Assembly (NCBI GenBank): GCA_008125075.1
Contig: VLTH01000002.1
Coordinates: 609,105-673,104, forward strand
Direction of reading: 5' to 3'
Origin: Acetivibrio alkalicellulosi
GTDB lineage: Bacteria > Bacillota > Clostridia > Acetivibrionales > Acetivibrionaceae
DNA length: 64,000 bases
Numbering within the stretch: position 1 is the first letter of the stretch; every line of letters begins with the position of its first letter. A program made the position numbers and the translations under genes. The notes under the pieces were generated by a model. It saw only the letters and a list, made by a program, of their open reading frames with translations. It was not told the DNA's origin and did no database searches. Shown in pieces: positions 26,593 to 35,584 of the stretch.

Positions 26593-27744
26593 ATGAGAAG
26601 AACAAAATTAAATAAGCTAGCGTTACTTATAATAGTTGTAACACTAATATCAAGTATGGCTTGCAGTAACCAAAAGAAAGAGGAGTTTAGTGAGGATGTA
26701 ATAGAGAAAATAGACTCTATATTAGAAACATACGATTTTAAAGGTACATTTCTTGTTGAAAAAGGAAATAAACAATATATAAAAAGTATAGGTGAGTACT
26801 CTAAAGATGATATTAAATATCCTATAGCTTCTATAACAAAGACCTTTACAGCAGTTGCAATAATGAAGCTATATGAAGAGGGTAAGCTTGATATTGAGGA
26901 TAAACTTTCAAAATACATACCAGATATTAAACACTCCGACTCAATAACTATAAGTCATTTACTAAGTCATCAGTCTGGAATTCCACGTGATATATTTAAC
27001 GTTAATATTGACCCTTTTATAAAAGATGATACACTTCAAAACCCCCAAGAATTTATTGAATGGTTTCAATCTTTGGATATAGAAGAGGAAATAGAATATT
27101 TGAAATGGTTAAATGAGAAGTTTAACCACTACAGTGAAATTCATGATATTATTATTAATTCTGATTTTCAATTGCTTTTTGAACCTGGAGAACAATTTTC
27201 CTACTCAAATGCGGGATATAGTATTCTTGGGAAGATAATTGAAGAAGCTTCTCAAATGTCCTACCTAGACTATTTAAATAAAGTTATTTTCAAGCCACTT
27301 AATATGAAAAATACTTGGTTTTTTGAAGAAGAATCAGGTAATTATTCAAGACCTTTATCAGATAAATATGACAATGAAGAATATTTTAAAGATCTAAGAA
27401 TAAATGCTAGCAATCTTTCATATTCAGGAGGTGCTTTGTTTTCAACTGTTGAAGACATGTTGAAATTTTCTCAGGTGTTTACAACAGAGAAAATATTAAA
27501 AAAGGAGACTATTAAAAAAATGTGTTTTCCACATAAATATAATTTTGGATTAGGTATTATAACATATCCGAGAGATTATATTGGGCATGATGGAGAATAT
27601 TATGATGAATTCATTTCAAAATTAAGAATTAATACTGACGAAGACATAAAATTAATATATTTTGCTGATACGAGTGTTAATGAGATATTTAGGTTTGATG
27701 AGCGAGTGCATTTTCAAATTTATGCAGCAATTAAGAAAGAGTGA
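26593..27744 (+). CDS. Serine beta-lactamase-like lipoprotein
   Basis: 383 aa exported lipoprotein of the beta-lactamase/penicillin-binding-like family (class C fold; often esterases or D-aminopeptidases). Lipobox SSMAC near residue 24. Catalytic SxxK in PIASITKTF (about 77-80), the YSN motif in FSYSNAGYSILG, and a C-terminal HDG in YIGHDGEYY in place of KTG. Cannot be called an antibiotic-resistance beta-lactamase from sequence. It sits next to, and in the same direction as, the vanG-type cluster but is separated from it by an intrinsic terminator. Weak promoter TTGACT...GATAAT at 26521-26547. Confidence 0.85.
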   Translation: MRRTKLNKLALLIIVVTLISSMACSNQKKEEFSEDVIEKIDSILETYDFKGTFLVEKGNKQYIKSIGEYSKDDIKYPIASITKTFTAVAIMKLYEEGKLDIEDKLSKYIPDIKHSDSITISHLLSHQSGIPRDIFNVNIDPFIKDDTLQNPQEFIEWFQSLDIEEEIEYLKWLNEKFNHYSEIHDIIINSDFQLLFEPGEQFSYSNAGYSILGKIIEEASQMSYLDYLNKVIFKPLNMKNTWFFEEESGNYSRPLSDKYDNEEYFKDLRINASNLSYSGGALFSTVEDMLKFSQVFTTEKILKKETIKKMCFPHKYNFGLGIITYPRDYIGHDGEYYDEFISKLRINTDEDIKLIYFADTSVNEIFRFDERVHFQIYAAIKKE

Positions 27745-27786
27745 ATCAAATAAACGAGTCATGAAATCAAATAAAAAGTTCAAAGT

Positions 27787-27823
27787 AGCTAAAGTATAGA
27801 ATTAACTGTACTTTAGCTTTTTT
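27787..27823 (+). terminator. Intrinsic terminator between beta-lactamase-like gene and vanR
   Basis: AGCTAAAGTA - 12-nt loop - TACTTTAGCT, perfect 10-bp stem followed by TTTTTT. It isolates the van genes from the upstream gene. Confidence 0.88.
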
Positions 27824-27873
27824 ATGTACTTATGATATAATTATATTATAGATATGATTAAGGAGTATTATAT

Positions 27874-28566
27874 ATGGTTGCAAGTATTTTGGTGGTTGAT
27901 GACGAAAAAGAAATTGCTGATTTAGTACAGGTATATTTGTCAAATGAAAATTTCATAGTACATAAATTTTATACAGCAAAGGAAGCAATTGAGTGCATAA
28001 ATACAATAAAGCTTGACCTTGCTATTTTAGATGTTATGATGCCAGATATTGATGGCTTTACAATATGTCAAAGAATAAGAGAAAAATATAATTTCCCCAT
28101 TATTATGCTAACGGCTAAAGGTGAAGAAATAGATAAAATAACAGGACTTACTTTAGGGGCAGATGACTATATAACAAAGCCTTTTAGGCCATTAGAGCTA
28201 GTTGCGCGGGTGAAAGCCCAGCTAAGAAGATTCACTAAGTATAATAAAATAACTGATACAGATGATGGTGTAATTGCATTTTCTGGACTTGTTATAAATA
28301 AGAATGCTCATGAATGTATCTTTAATGAAAGGCCATTAAACCTCACTCCTACTGAATTTTCAATTCTTTGGATTTTATGTGAGAATCGAGGACAGGTAGT
28401 TAGTGCTGATAAGCTGTTTCAAGAAGCATGGGGAGATAAATATTTTAGCAACAGTAACAATACAATAATGGTTCACATAAGACACTTGAGAGAGAAAATG
28501 GGTGACTCAGCTGAAAAACCAAAGTATATAAAAACTGTGTGGGGAGTTGGATATAAAATTGAATAA
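27874..28566 (+). CDS. vanR: VanR-type response regulator
   Basis: 230 aa OmpR/PhoB-family regulator. Receiver domain 1-120 with acidic pair D9-D10, phosphoacceptor D53 (AILDVMMPD), T (IIMLTAKG) and K (YITKPFRPLEL). Winged-helix DNA-binding domain about 130-230 (LTPTEFSILWILCENRGQVVS...HIRHLREKMGD...TVWGVGYKIE). It is followed by an overlapping histidine kinase and then ligase, carboxypeptidase and racemase genes, as in vanG clusters. Expected role: switches on the resistance genes in response to glycopeptide or envelope stress. Confidence 0.92.
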   Translation: MVASILVVDDEKEIADLVQVYLSNENFIVHKFYTAKEAIECINTIKLDLAILDVMMPDIDGFTICQRIREKYNFPIIMLTAKGEEIDKITGLTLGADDYITKPFRPLELVARVKAQLRRFTKYNKITDTDDGVIAFSGLVINKNAHECIFNERPLNLTPTEFSILWILCENRGQVVSADKLFQEAWGDKYFSNSNNTIMVHIRHLREKMGDSAEKPKYIKTVWGVGYKIE

Positions 28567-29680
28567 AAATTTTATAAAAAATTACAAAAGAAAATTGATG
28601 GCTACCCATTTACTAGTAAGCATAGTTTTATTTATTATTACTATAGTACTATATCTTATGACACTTACTGTTTTAAATGGTTTTATTGTGGACATTATTG
28701 AAATAATATTAGGCTACACTGTAGCTAGAATTATTATGACAAACAGGAACATAATATTCTGGCTTGGAGTTGTATTTATTCTTTTAGTAGGATGGATTGT
28801 TGTTGAATGGCGAGCTGTTGGTAAACTAGCAAATGTAATTAGTCAAATGGATGTTGTATTTAAAAAGGATAACTCAAAACTTTCCTTAAATAATGAATTT
28901 AAGGAAATTGAAAATGAGTTAAACTCATTAAAGTTTGAAAATATGAGAAATGAACAGTTAGCACAGATGGAAGCACAAAGAAAAACTGATTTGATTACAT
29001 ATCTAGCTCATGATATTAAAACTCCACTTGCTTCAGTAATAGGATATTTGAGCTTATTAGATGAAGCACCTGATATGCCATTAGATCAAAAAGCAAAATA
29101 CACAAAAATTACACTTAATAAAGCCTACAGATTGGAAGACCTTATAAATGAATTTTTTGACATTACAAGGTTTAATCTTTCTGTAATTCCCCTTGAAAAA
29201 GAAGACATTAATCTATCTTTCATGTTGGCACAAATGATTGATGAGTTTTACCCTATGCTTAGTCTAGGAGGGCGAAAGGCAGTACTGAATGTTGATAAGG
29301 ACATAAGTGTTTATGGTGATGGAGATAAATTGGCAAGGGTATTTAACAATATATTAAAAAATGCTATTGCATACAGCTATGAAAATAGTGAGATAGAAAT
29401 ATCAGCACATGCTAATAAAGAAAATATTTCTATACAATTTCTTAACAGAGGAAAGATAATTCCTTCTCACAAGCTTGAGACTATATTTGATAAGTTTTTC
29501 AGACTGGATAGGGCAAGATCTTCTAGCACAGGAGGTGCAGGATTGGGATTGGCCATTGCAAAGGGAATTATGGTTCAACACGGAGGAGATATTCAGGTAA
29601 CTAGTAATGAGACTGCAACAGTATTTACAGTTATTCTTCCACAAAAAGAACAAGTAAAGACAAAAACAAAGGTTTCTTAA
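28547..29680 (+). CDS. vanS: VanS-type sensor histidine kinase
   Basis: 377 aa membrane kinase. Two transmembrane helices (about 18-42 and 68-90) flank a short external loop of ~25 residues, as in VanS proteins with minimal sensor domains. HisKA box with the phospho-His in TYLAHDIKTPLASVIGYLSLL; HATPase motifs NILKNAIAYS (N box), FDKFFRLDRARSSSTGGAGLGLAIAKGI (F/G boxes). It overlaps the end of vanR by 20 nt; a TTG start slightly further down is also possible. Confidence 0.9.
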   Translation: MDIKLNKNFIKNYKRKLMATHLLVSIVLFIITIVLYLMTLTVLNGFIVDIIEIILGYTVARIIMTNRNIIFWLGVVFILLVGWIVVEWRAVGKLANVISQMDVVFKKDNSKLSLNNEFKEIENELNSLKFENMRNEQLAQMEAQRKTDLITYLAHDIKTPLASVIGYLSLLDEAPDMPLDQKAKYTKITLNKAYRLEDLINEFFDITRFNLSVIPLEKEDINLSFMLAQMIDEFYPMLSLGGRKAVLNVDKDISVYGDGDKLARVFNNILKNAIAYSYENSEIEISAHANKENISIQFLNRGKIIPSHKLETIFDKFFRLDRARSSSTGGAGLGLAIAKGIMVQHGGDIQVTSNETATVFTVILPQKEQVKTKTKVS

Positions 29681-29710
29681 GGAATTCTTAATAATTAAAT
29701 AAGAAAAAAT

Positions 29711-29771
29711 AAAAAAACAGCCTGTTCAAATTTAGTATTATTAAATTACTGATTGGACAGGTTGTTTTTTT
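29711..29771 (+). terminator. Intrinsic terminator between vanS and the ligase gene
   Basis: CAGCCTGTTCAA (29718-29729) pairs with TTGGACAGGTTG (29753-29764), two G-U pairs, A-run before and T8 after. It suggests vanRS and the resistance genes are separate transcripts, with a second promoter in 29770-29840. Confidence 0.8.
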
Positions 29772-29848
29772 ATAGGGGGTACATATTTTTCTTCATATTA
29801 ATTATATGCATCCTAAATAAGAACCAAATTGCAAAGGAGAATATGGAT

Positions 29849-30898
29849 ATGATTAAGAAAAAAGTTGCTATTTTGTTTGGTGGTTGCTCACCTGAATATA
29901 ATGTATCATTGCAATCTGCTTATGCAGTAATTGAGCATTTAGATTCAGATTGCTATGAAAAGATTCTAATAGGAATAACTAAAGAGGGGCAATGGCTTAG
30001 ATATTATGGTGATACCAAGGATATTATTAAAGATACATGGCATAAAGACAAACGATGTATACCTGCAATTATTTCACCAAGTAGAGATGTAAAAGGAGTG
30101 ATTGAATTATATCCTGACAGGGTTGAAGTAACAAGAATTGATATTGCTTTTCCTGTAATGCATGGTAAAAATGGCGAGGATGGTACCGTTCAGGGATTAC
30201 TTGAGCTTGCCGGAATTCCCTTTGTTGGGTGTGGAAGTCTTTGTTCGGCTCTATGTATGAATAAAGATATTGCTCATAAAGTTGTTAATTTAGCAGGAGT
30301 GAAAATACCTGAGTCAATAGTTTTAAAAACAGGCTCTAATGAAAAAGAAATATTTGATAAAGTAGAAAATTTAAATTATCCCCTTTTTGTCAAACCAGTA
30401 AAAGCAGGATCATCTTTTGGAGTTACAAAGGTGTATAGTAATGAACACTTGATTAATGCTCTTAAAGTTGCTTTTGAGTTTGATAATGAGGCAATAGTTG
30501 AAGAAAATATTGATGGATTTGAAGTGGGATGTGCCATACTTGGAAATAATGATCTGATAATCGGTCAAGTTGATGAAATTGAATTGACTCAGGGCTTCTT
30601 TGATTACAAAGAAAAATACACACTTGAAAACTCACAAATTCATATGCCAGCACGGATAGACTATATTACAGCAGAAAGAATTAAAAAAACTGCTGGGAGT
30701 ATTTATAAAGCATTGGGTTGCAAAGGTTTGGCAAGAGTAGATTTGTTTTTGACTAAAGATGGAGACATTGTCTTTAATGAAGTTAACACCATCCCTGGAT
30801 TTACCTCTCATAGTCGATATCCTAATATGCTTAAGGGGATAGGCTTTTCATTTGAGAAAATTTTGGACAATCTTATAAGGCTAGGGATGGAAGAATGA
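29849..30898 (+). CDS. vanG: D-alanine-D-serine ligase, VanG type
   Basis: 349 aa ATP-grasp ligase that makes D-Ala-D-Ser for cell-wall precursors with low vancomycin affinity. The start at 29849 (MIKKKVAILFGGCSPEY) fits the family and has AAAGGAGA 8-9 nt upstream. Motifs: AFPVMHGKNGEDGTVQGLLELAGIPFVG, VKPVKAGSSFGV (ATP grip), QGFFDYKEKYTL omega loop, and FNEVNTIPGFT metal-binding end. The EKY omega loop plus the adjacent serine racemase point to D-Ser rather than D-Lac. It overlaps the next gene by 4 nt. Confidence 0.9.
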   Translation: MIKKKVAILFGGCSPEYNVSLQSAYAVIEHLDSDCYEKILIGITKEGQWLRYYGDTKDIIKDTWHKDKRCIPAIISPSRDVKGVIELYPDRVEVTRIDIAFPVMHGKNGEDGTVQGLLELAGIPFVGCGSLCSALCMNKDIAHKVVNLAGVKIPESIVLKTGSNEKEIFDKVENLNYPLFVKPVKAGSSFGVTKVYSNEHLINALKVAFEFDNEAIVEENIDGFEVGCAILGNNDLIIGQVDEIELTQGFFDYKEKYTLENSQIHMPARIDYITAERIKKTAGSIYKALGCKGLARVDLFLTKDGDIVFNEVNTIPGFTSHSRYPNMLKGIGFSFEKILDNLIRLGMEE

Positions 30899-31665
30899 GA
30901 AGAATATTCTTAAATAAAAATGATATTCATAATGGAAATCTCATTCTTGTAAATAAGAGTTATCCATTTATAAAAAGAGAAGCTGAAATGATAGACGCTC
31001 TTACCGCTATTGGTTTAATTTCCGGTGAAATCATATTAGAAAAGAGAACTGCAACTATGCTTATACAACTTATGAATGTATTGGATTGTACCAAAACCAT
31101 TGTTCCTGTAAGTGGTTACAGGACTTCAAAGGAGCAGGAAAAAATCTATAATGATTCATTAAGAGAAAATGGAGAGAAATTTACTAAAAAGTACGTGGCA
31201 CTTCCTCATAGAAGTGAGCACCAAACTGGAATGGCAGTTGATTTAGCTCAAAGGTCAGAAAAAATTGATTTTATTTGTCCTAATTTTCCATATACAGGAA
31301 TATGTCAAAAATTTCGACAAAAGTCCATAAAGTATGGGTTTATTGAACGCTACCCAAAAGGGAAAGAGAATGTAACAGGAATTGCTCATGAACCCTGGCA
31401 TTTTAGATATGTAGGATATCCTCATTCTGAGATTATTCAAAATAATAATCTAACCCTTGAGGAATACATTGAGTTTATTAAAGGTTACCAATATAGCAAA
31501 AAGCATCTGTTTTTAAATCATGGTCACCAATATAATGAGGTTTTCTACCTAGATGTGTTTAAATCAAAAGAAGTAGAAGTGATTTTACCAGAGGATGTAC
31601 CGTATCAGATATCTGGAAATAATGTGGATGGCTTTATTTTTACACTATGGAGGGAGAAGGTATGA
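30895..31665 (+). CDS. vanXY: VanXY-type D,D-dipeptidase/D,D-carboxypeptidase
   Basis: 256 aa zinc peptidase of the VanY/VanX (M15) family; removes D-Ala-D-Ala dipeptide and terminal D-Ala so only D-Ala-D-Ser-ended precursors remain. Zinc and catalytic motifs: SEHQTGMAVDL (SxHxxGxAxD) and HEPWHFRYVG (ExxWHxR). No signal peptide or membrane helix, so cytoplasmic, as for VanXY of vanC/vanG clusters. ATGA overlaps join it to the ligase before and the racemase after. The ~60-residue C-terminal extension (HGHQYNEVFYLDVF...) is also found in clostridial VanXY-G. Confidence 0.88.
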   Translation: MRRIFLNKNDIHNGNLILVNKSYPFIKREAEMIDALTAIGLISGEIILEKRTATMLIQLMNVLDCTKTIVPVSGYRTSKEQEKIYNDSLRENGEKFTKKYVALPHRSEHQTGMAVDLAQRSEKIDFICPNFPYTGICQKFRQKSIKYGFIERYPKGKENVTGIAHEPWHFRYVGYPHSEIIQNNNLTLEEYIEFIKGYQYSKKHLFLNHGHQYNEVFYLDVFKSKEVEVILPEDVPYQISGNNVDGFIFTLWREKV

Positions 31666-33791
31666 GGCAGGATAAGGGATATAGAGGGATTGACTATTTT
31701 AGAATTATTGCAGCTTTTTTAGTTATTGCTATACATACATCTCCTCTATTATCAATAAATGAAACATCAAATTTTGTCATGACACGTATTATATCAAGGG
31801 TTGCAGTTCCATTTTTCTTTATGGCAACAGGATTTTTTCTTTTTGATATAAAGGAAGAAAGAATTTTTGCAAAAAGAGACTCTATTAATAGATTTATTAT
31901 TAAAGCCTTAAAACTTTATGGAGTGGCTATTTTAGTCTACTTACCAATTAATATTTATGGGGGATATTTTAGAAATGAGGGTCTTTTAGTTAATTTATTT
32001 AAAGACTTACTGTTCAATGGAACGCTATATCATCTTTGGTATTTGCCAGCATCAATTACAGGTGTTTTAATTGTCTATGCTCTTTCTAAAAAAATGAGGA
32101 AAAAAGCTTTAGTGTGTGTTGCAATTTTATTATATATAGTAGGATTACTAGGGGACAGTTACTATGGAATAGTTAATGAAGTACCTCTTTTAAAATCATA
32201 TTATGGATTTTTGTTTAATTTTTTTGATTTTACTAGAAATGGCATATTTTTTACACCTTTATTTATTGTAATGGGTGCATTGATACAAAAGCAAAATCAA
32301 CAATCTAATAAAAACAAGCATATTTTAGGACTTGTAATAGTAATTGTACTTTTCTTAACTGAAGGATTATTATTAAATCATTTTAAATTCCAACGTCATG
32401 ACAGTATGTATTTTATGCTTGTTCCATGTATGTACTTTCTTTTTCAAATATTACTCTTATGGAGAGGCACAAATAATAAAAATTTAAGAACAATGTCAAT
32501 GACCATGTATATAATACACCCTTTGGGAATTATTCTCATTAGAGGGATTGCAAAAATATTAAATCTTCAGATATTTTTAATTGAAAACAGTTTAATTCAC
32601 TATATAGCAGTATGTATATTTTCCTTTATTGTTTCTATTATTTTGGCAAAGCTACTTTTAAAATTAAGAAAAGAAAGGACACTTTGTTCTGAAAGGGCAT
32701 GGATTGAAATTAATACTAATAATCTAAGGCACAACGTTAATGTGCTTAAAGAGCTACTCCATAAAGAGTGCAGACTTATGGCTGTGGTAAAAGCTAATGC
32801 ATATGGCCATGGTGATGTAGAAATATCAAAGGAATTAAACAGAGCAGGAGTTAAAGATTTTGCAGTTGCAACAATTCAAGAGGGAATAGGCCTTCGTAAA
32901 AAAGGCGTAAAGGGGAACATTCTTATTTTAGGATATACTCACCCTAATGATATAAAATACCTTGTCAAATATAGATTAACTCAGACAGTTTTGCACTATA
33001 AATATGCCAGGATTTTGAATAAATCTATGAAAAACATAAAAGTACATATAAAAATTGATACTGGTATGAACCGTCTAGGTGAGAGCTGTCAGAACCTATC
33101 AAACATTGAAAAGATATATCAATGTGAACATCTTATTATAGAAGGGATGTATACTCATCTTTGTGTGTCTGATAGTTTGAGCCAGTCAGATACTGAATTT
33201 TCATTATCTCAGATTGATAGTTTTTTTAAAGTTACTCGAGAAATAAAAAATATGGGATATAATATAGGGAAAATACATATTCAAAGTAGCTATGGGGTGT
33301 TAAATTTCCCCCAGTTAAAATGTGATTATGCACGTATTGGAATTGCTCTTTACGGGGTGCTAAGTAAGGAGGATGATGAAACACGCATAAACCCAGACTT
33401 GCGGCCTGTGCTTTCAGTTAAGGCAAGAATTATAATGACAAAGGCTATTGAAAAAGGACAATGGGTTGGCTATGGGAGAGAATTTGCTGCTACACAAAAT
33501 ATGAAGATTGCAGTAGTTTCTATTGGTTATGCAGATGGTATTCCTAGAAACATATCAAATGGATTTGTCGTTTTAAAGGGTTGTAAAAAGCCCATAATAA
33601 GCAAGATATGCATGGATCAGATGATTATTGACATTACAGATATCCCAAATGTAAAGTCAGGTGATATTGTTACAATTATTGGTGAAGATGGGGAGAGGAT
33701 TACTTCAGAAGAAATTGCAAGAAGTTCTGGAACTATTACAAATGAGTTATTAAGTAGACTAGGAAGCAGACTCGAAAGAAAAAGTATATAA
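31662..33791 (+). CDS. vanT: Membrane-bound serine racemase VanT
   Basis: 709 aa. The N-terminal half (about 1-340) is a ten-helix acyltransferase_3-like membrane domain (GIDYFRIIAAFLVIAIHTSPL) thought to import L-serine. The C-terminal half (about 345-705) is a PLP-dependent alanine racemase-fold enzyme with the PLP lysine in MAVVKANAYGHG and a second catalytic region CMDQMIIDIT. It converts L-Ser to D-Ser for the ligase upstream. Start chosen at 31662, where ATGA overlaps the vanXY stop and GGAGGGAGAAGG precedes it. This two-part fusion is diagnostic of D-Ala-D-Ser type clusters. Confidence 0.93.
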   Translation: MRQDKGYRGIDYFRIIAAFLVIAIHTSPLLSINETSNFVMTRIISRVAVPFFFMATGFFLFDIKEERIFAKRDSINRFIIKALKLYGVAILVYLPINIYGGYFRNEGLLVNLFKDLLFNGTLYHLWYLPASITGVLIVYALSKKMRKKALVCVAILLYIVGLLGDSYYGIVNEVPLLKSYYGFLFNFFDFTRNGIFFTPLFIVMGALIQKQNQQSNKNKHILGLVIVIVLFLTEGLLLNHFKFQRHDSMYFMLVPCMYFLFQILLLWRGTNNKNLRTMSMTMYIIHPLGIILIRGIAKILNLQIFLIENSLIHYIAVCIFSFIVSIILAKLLLKLRKERTLCSERAWIEINTNNLRHNVNVLKELLHKECRLMAVVKANAYGHGDVEISKELNRAGVKDFAVATIQEGIGLRKKGVKGNILILGYTHPNDIKYLVKYRLTQTVLHYKYARILNKSMKNIKVHIKIDTGMNRLGESCQNLSNIEKIYQCEHLIIEGMYTHLCVSDSLSQSDTEFSLSQIDSFFKVTREIKNMGYNIGKIHIQSSYGVLNFPQLKCDYARIGIALYGVLSKEDDETRINPDLRPVLSVKARIIMTKAIEKGQWVGYGREFAATQNMKIAVVSIGYADGIPRNISNGFVVLKGCKKPIISKICMDQMIIDITDIPNVKSGDIVTIIGEDGERITSEEIARSSGTITNELLSRLGSRLERKSI

Positions 33792-33871
33792 AAGATTCCA
33801 ACAATAAAAAGGGTGATTTTTGTTGATTTATATTATATAATGATATTATGCTTTATACAGGAGGAATCAAA

Positions 33872-35179
33872 ATGAGAATTAATTTACTTGTGGCGTCTTT
33901 AGTAAGTCTTATTGTTGGGGTTATATTGTTCTTTATTTATGGACAAAGTATGTCGGTTTACCTAGGAATAGCTTTAGCTTTTACTGTTCTTTTTATTTCA
34001 TCATTTGCTTTGTATAACAAGCTGTCTTTTTTAAAAAAGCAGCCATCTAAAGTCATTTCGATGATATTGTCCTTTATATCATATCTGGCAATGTTATTTT
34101 TTATTATAGTTTTTGTAATAAATTATCCTCCAGAGGGAGACTACATAGAAAAATTAGAAAGAGTTGTTGCAACTGAAGAAGAATATGAAAATGGTGAAGA
34201 GCTTTTTGAACTAATGATGGATTTTAGCAGAAAATTCCATTCTCTTGATGTTGATATTGAAGAAGGTGATGATGAAATAGACTCTTATATTGAGGAGTTT
34301 TTAAATAGCACGCTAAATGAAAGAAAAAGGATTTCAGAGTTTGTTAAGTCTAATAGTATTGCAATTTATGCAAGGGATTATTTTGAAAGAGGTAATGTAT
34401 GGTCTCAGGATGAACATGATCAAATAATGGACGTGGTTATTAATTATATTGACCTTGAACTGGCAGGAGTAAAGATATTACAAAATCAGGGAAAAGGTAA
34501 TGAAGCTGCAAGAAAGTACATGGAATTATGGGAAACAGTAGATGCTATTATAAAAGTAGAGAATGTTAACTTTAGCCATGCAATTATGAGCGGTTATTTA
34601 GTTGCTCGATTGGGAGAATATTATTATGCCAATCAAGAGGAGTTACGAGAATATAATTTATCACGTATTTCAAACATAACTAAAAACATATTGGAAACCC
34701 TTGATAATTGTTTTGAGACTATAGTTAGAGCAGATTATCATTCTGTAAAAGATGGGATAGAACATAATGTAGTGTGGCCATTTTTTGATAAAAACAAGAC
34801 AATGAGAAAATACCATGACTTTTTTTATTCCATGATTGAAAGGCTTCATAGGCCTTATGATGACACCATAACATATGAAAAACCTCGTGAAAACATAGGA
34901 ATGTTTAGTAGAAATCCTGCTGGGGAAGTTCAATATGCTATAATTAGTGATCAATTTGAGAAGTTTTTGTTTGGTCAGATTATAAGTAATTATATAAACA
35001 GAAAAACAGAAATTGGTGTATATGTGTATGCAATAAACTATAAAAACAGTCCAAATGAAATTCCTAAGGATTATAAAACTGGTGAAAGAGTTCAAGTGGT
35101 AGAGTATGATGATGCTCTAGAAATCTTCACAGGTGGAGATGATTCAAGGGAACGGAAATTTACTATACTAAAAAACTAA
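33872..35179 (+). CDS. Unknown membrane protein with large helical domain
   Basis: 435 aa, start chosen at 33872 (AGGAGG 7 nt upstream). Three closely spaced transmembrane helices (about 5-23, 28-46, 60-82) precede a ~350-residue, mostly helical, acidic region (EEGDDEIDSYIEEF...) with no motif I recognise. It follows vanT by 80 bp in the same direction and ends at a strong terminator; no terminator separates it from vanT, so read-through from the van operon is possible. Not part of any van cluster I know. Confidence 0.75.
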   Translation: MRINLLVASLVSLIVGVILFFIYGQSMSVYLGIALAFTVLFISSFALYNKLSFLKKQPSKVISMILSFISYLAMLFFIIVFVINYPPEGDYIEKLERVVATEEEYENGEELFELMMDFSRKFHSLDVDIEEGDDEIDSYIEEFLNSTLNERKRISEFVKSNSIAIYARDYFERGNVWSQDEHDQIMDVVINYIDLELAGVKILQNQGKGNEAARKYMELWETVDAIIKVENVNFSHAIMSGYLVARLGEYYYANQEELREYNLSRISNITKNILETLDNCFETIVRADYHSVKDGIEHNVVWPFFDKNKTMRKYHDFFYSMIERLHRPYDDTITYEKPRENIGMFSRNPAGEVQYAIISDQFEKFLFGQIISNYINRKTEIGVYVYAINYKNSPNEIPKDYKTGERVQVVEYDDALEIFTGGDDSRERKFTILKN

Positions 35180-35215
35180 ATATAATTATTGATGAAGTAG
35201 CCAATATAAAACAAC

Positions 35216-35247
35216 AAAAAAACTACCAAATTATTGGTAGTTTTTTT
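35216..35247. terminator. Strong intrinsic terminator
   Basis: 14-bp stem AAAAAAACTACCAA/TTGGTAGTTTTTTT with a 4-nt loop (35216-35229, 35234-35247), just after the unknown membrane protein gene. Confidence 0.9.
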
Positions 35248-35280
35248 AATATAATAAATGTCAAATTGTAATATAAAATA

Positions 35281-35481
35281 GGGTGCATGTAACAAGTGTG
35301 AAGAAAGATATTCCAGAAACTAAAGTTTCGCAGTTTAGAGCCTGTAAATACTCCTCGGGGCCTTTGCAAAACTCGCTTCGCGAAGAAGGATGCTCTCCCT
35401 TTCCTCGTCGCATTAACAGGCTCTACTACTTGCTTCACAATGTTTCTTCCATATTTTTCTTCACTTAAATAATATGCACCC
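35281..35481. mobile_element. MITE copy 1 (201 bp) with 9-bp target-site duplication
   Basis: Ends GGGTGCAT and ATGCACCC, flanked by perfect direct repeats TATAAAATA (35272-35280 and 35482-35490). Internal nested inverted repeats (GTGAAGAAA...GAAAC against GTTTC...TTTCTTCAC, and AGAGCCTGT against ACAGGCTCT) let most of the element fold into one long hairpin. No gene inside. A homologous element lies at 41357-41553. Confidence 0.88.
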
Positions 35482-35491
35482 TATAAAATAC

Positions 35492-35584
35492 TGTGCCTGT
35501 TTGCAGTATTCTTACTTATAAACAGGCACATAGACATTCATTGAAACTTAATGTTTGGCAAGCTTTATACGCATGAATGTCTAT
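35492..35584 (-). terminator. Two tandem hairpins at the 3' end of the peroxiredoxin gene
   Basis: TGTGCCTGTTT/AAACAGGCACA (35492-35502, 35520-35530) and ATAGACATTCA/TGAATGTCTAT (35530-35540, 35574-35584), perfect 11-bp stems sharing one base. No clear U-run, so termination is likely but not certain. Confidence 0.5.

Noticed and set aside
29753..29848. Longer N-terminus for the D-Ala-D-Ser ligase
   Set aside because: This stretch begins inside the vanS terminator hairpin; the family start and ribosome site are at 29849.
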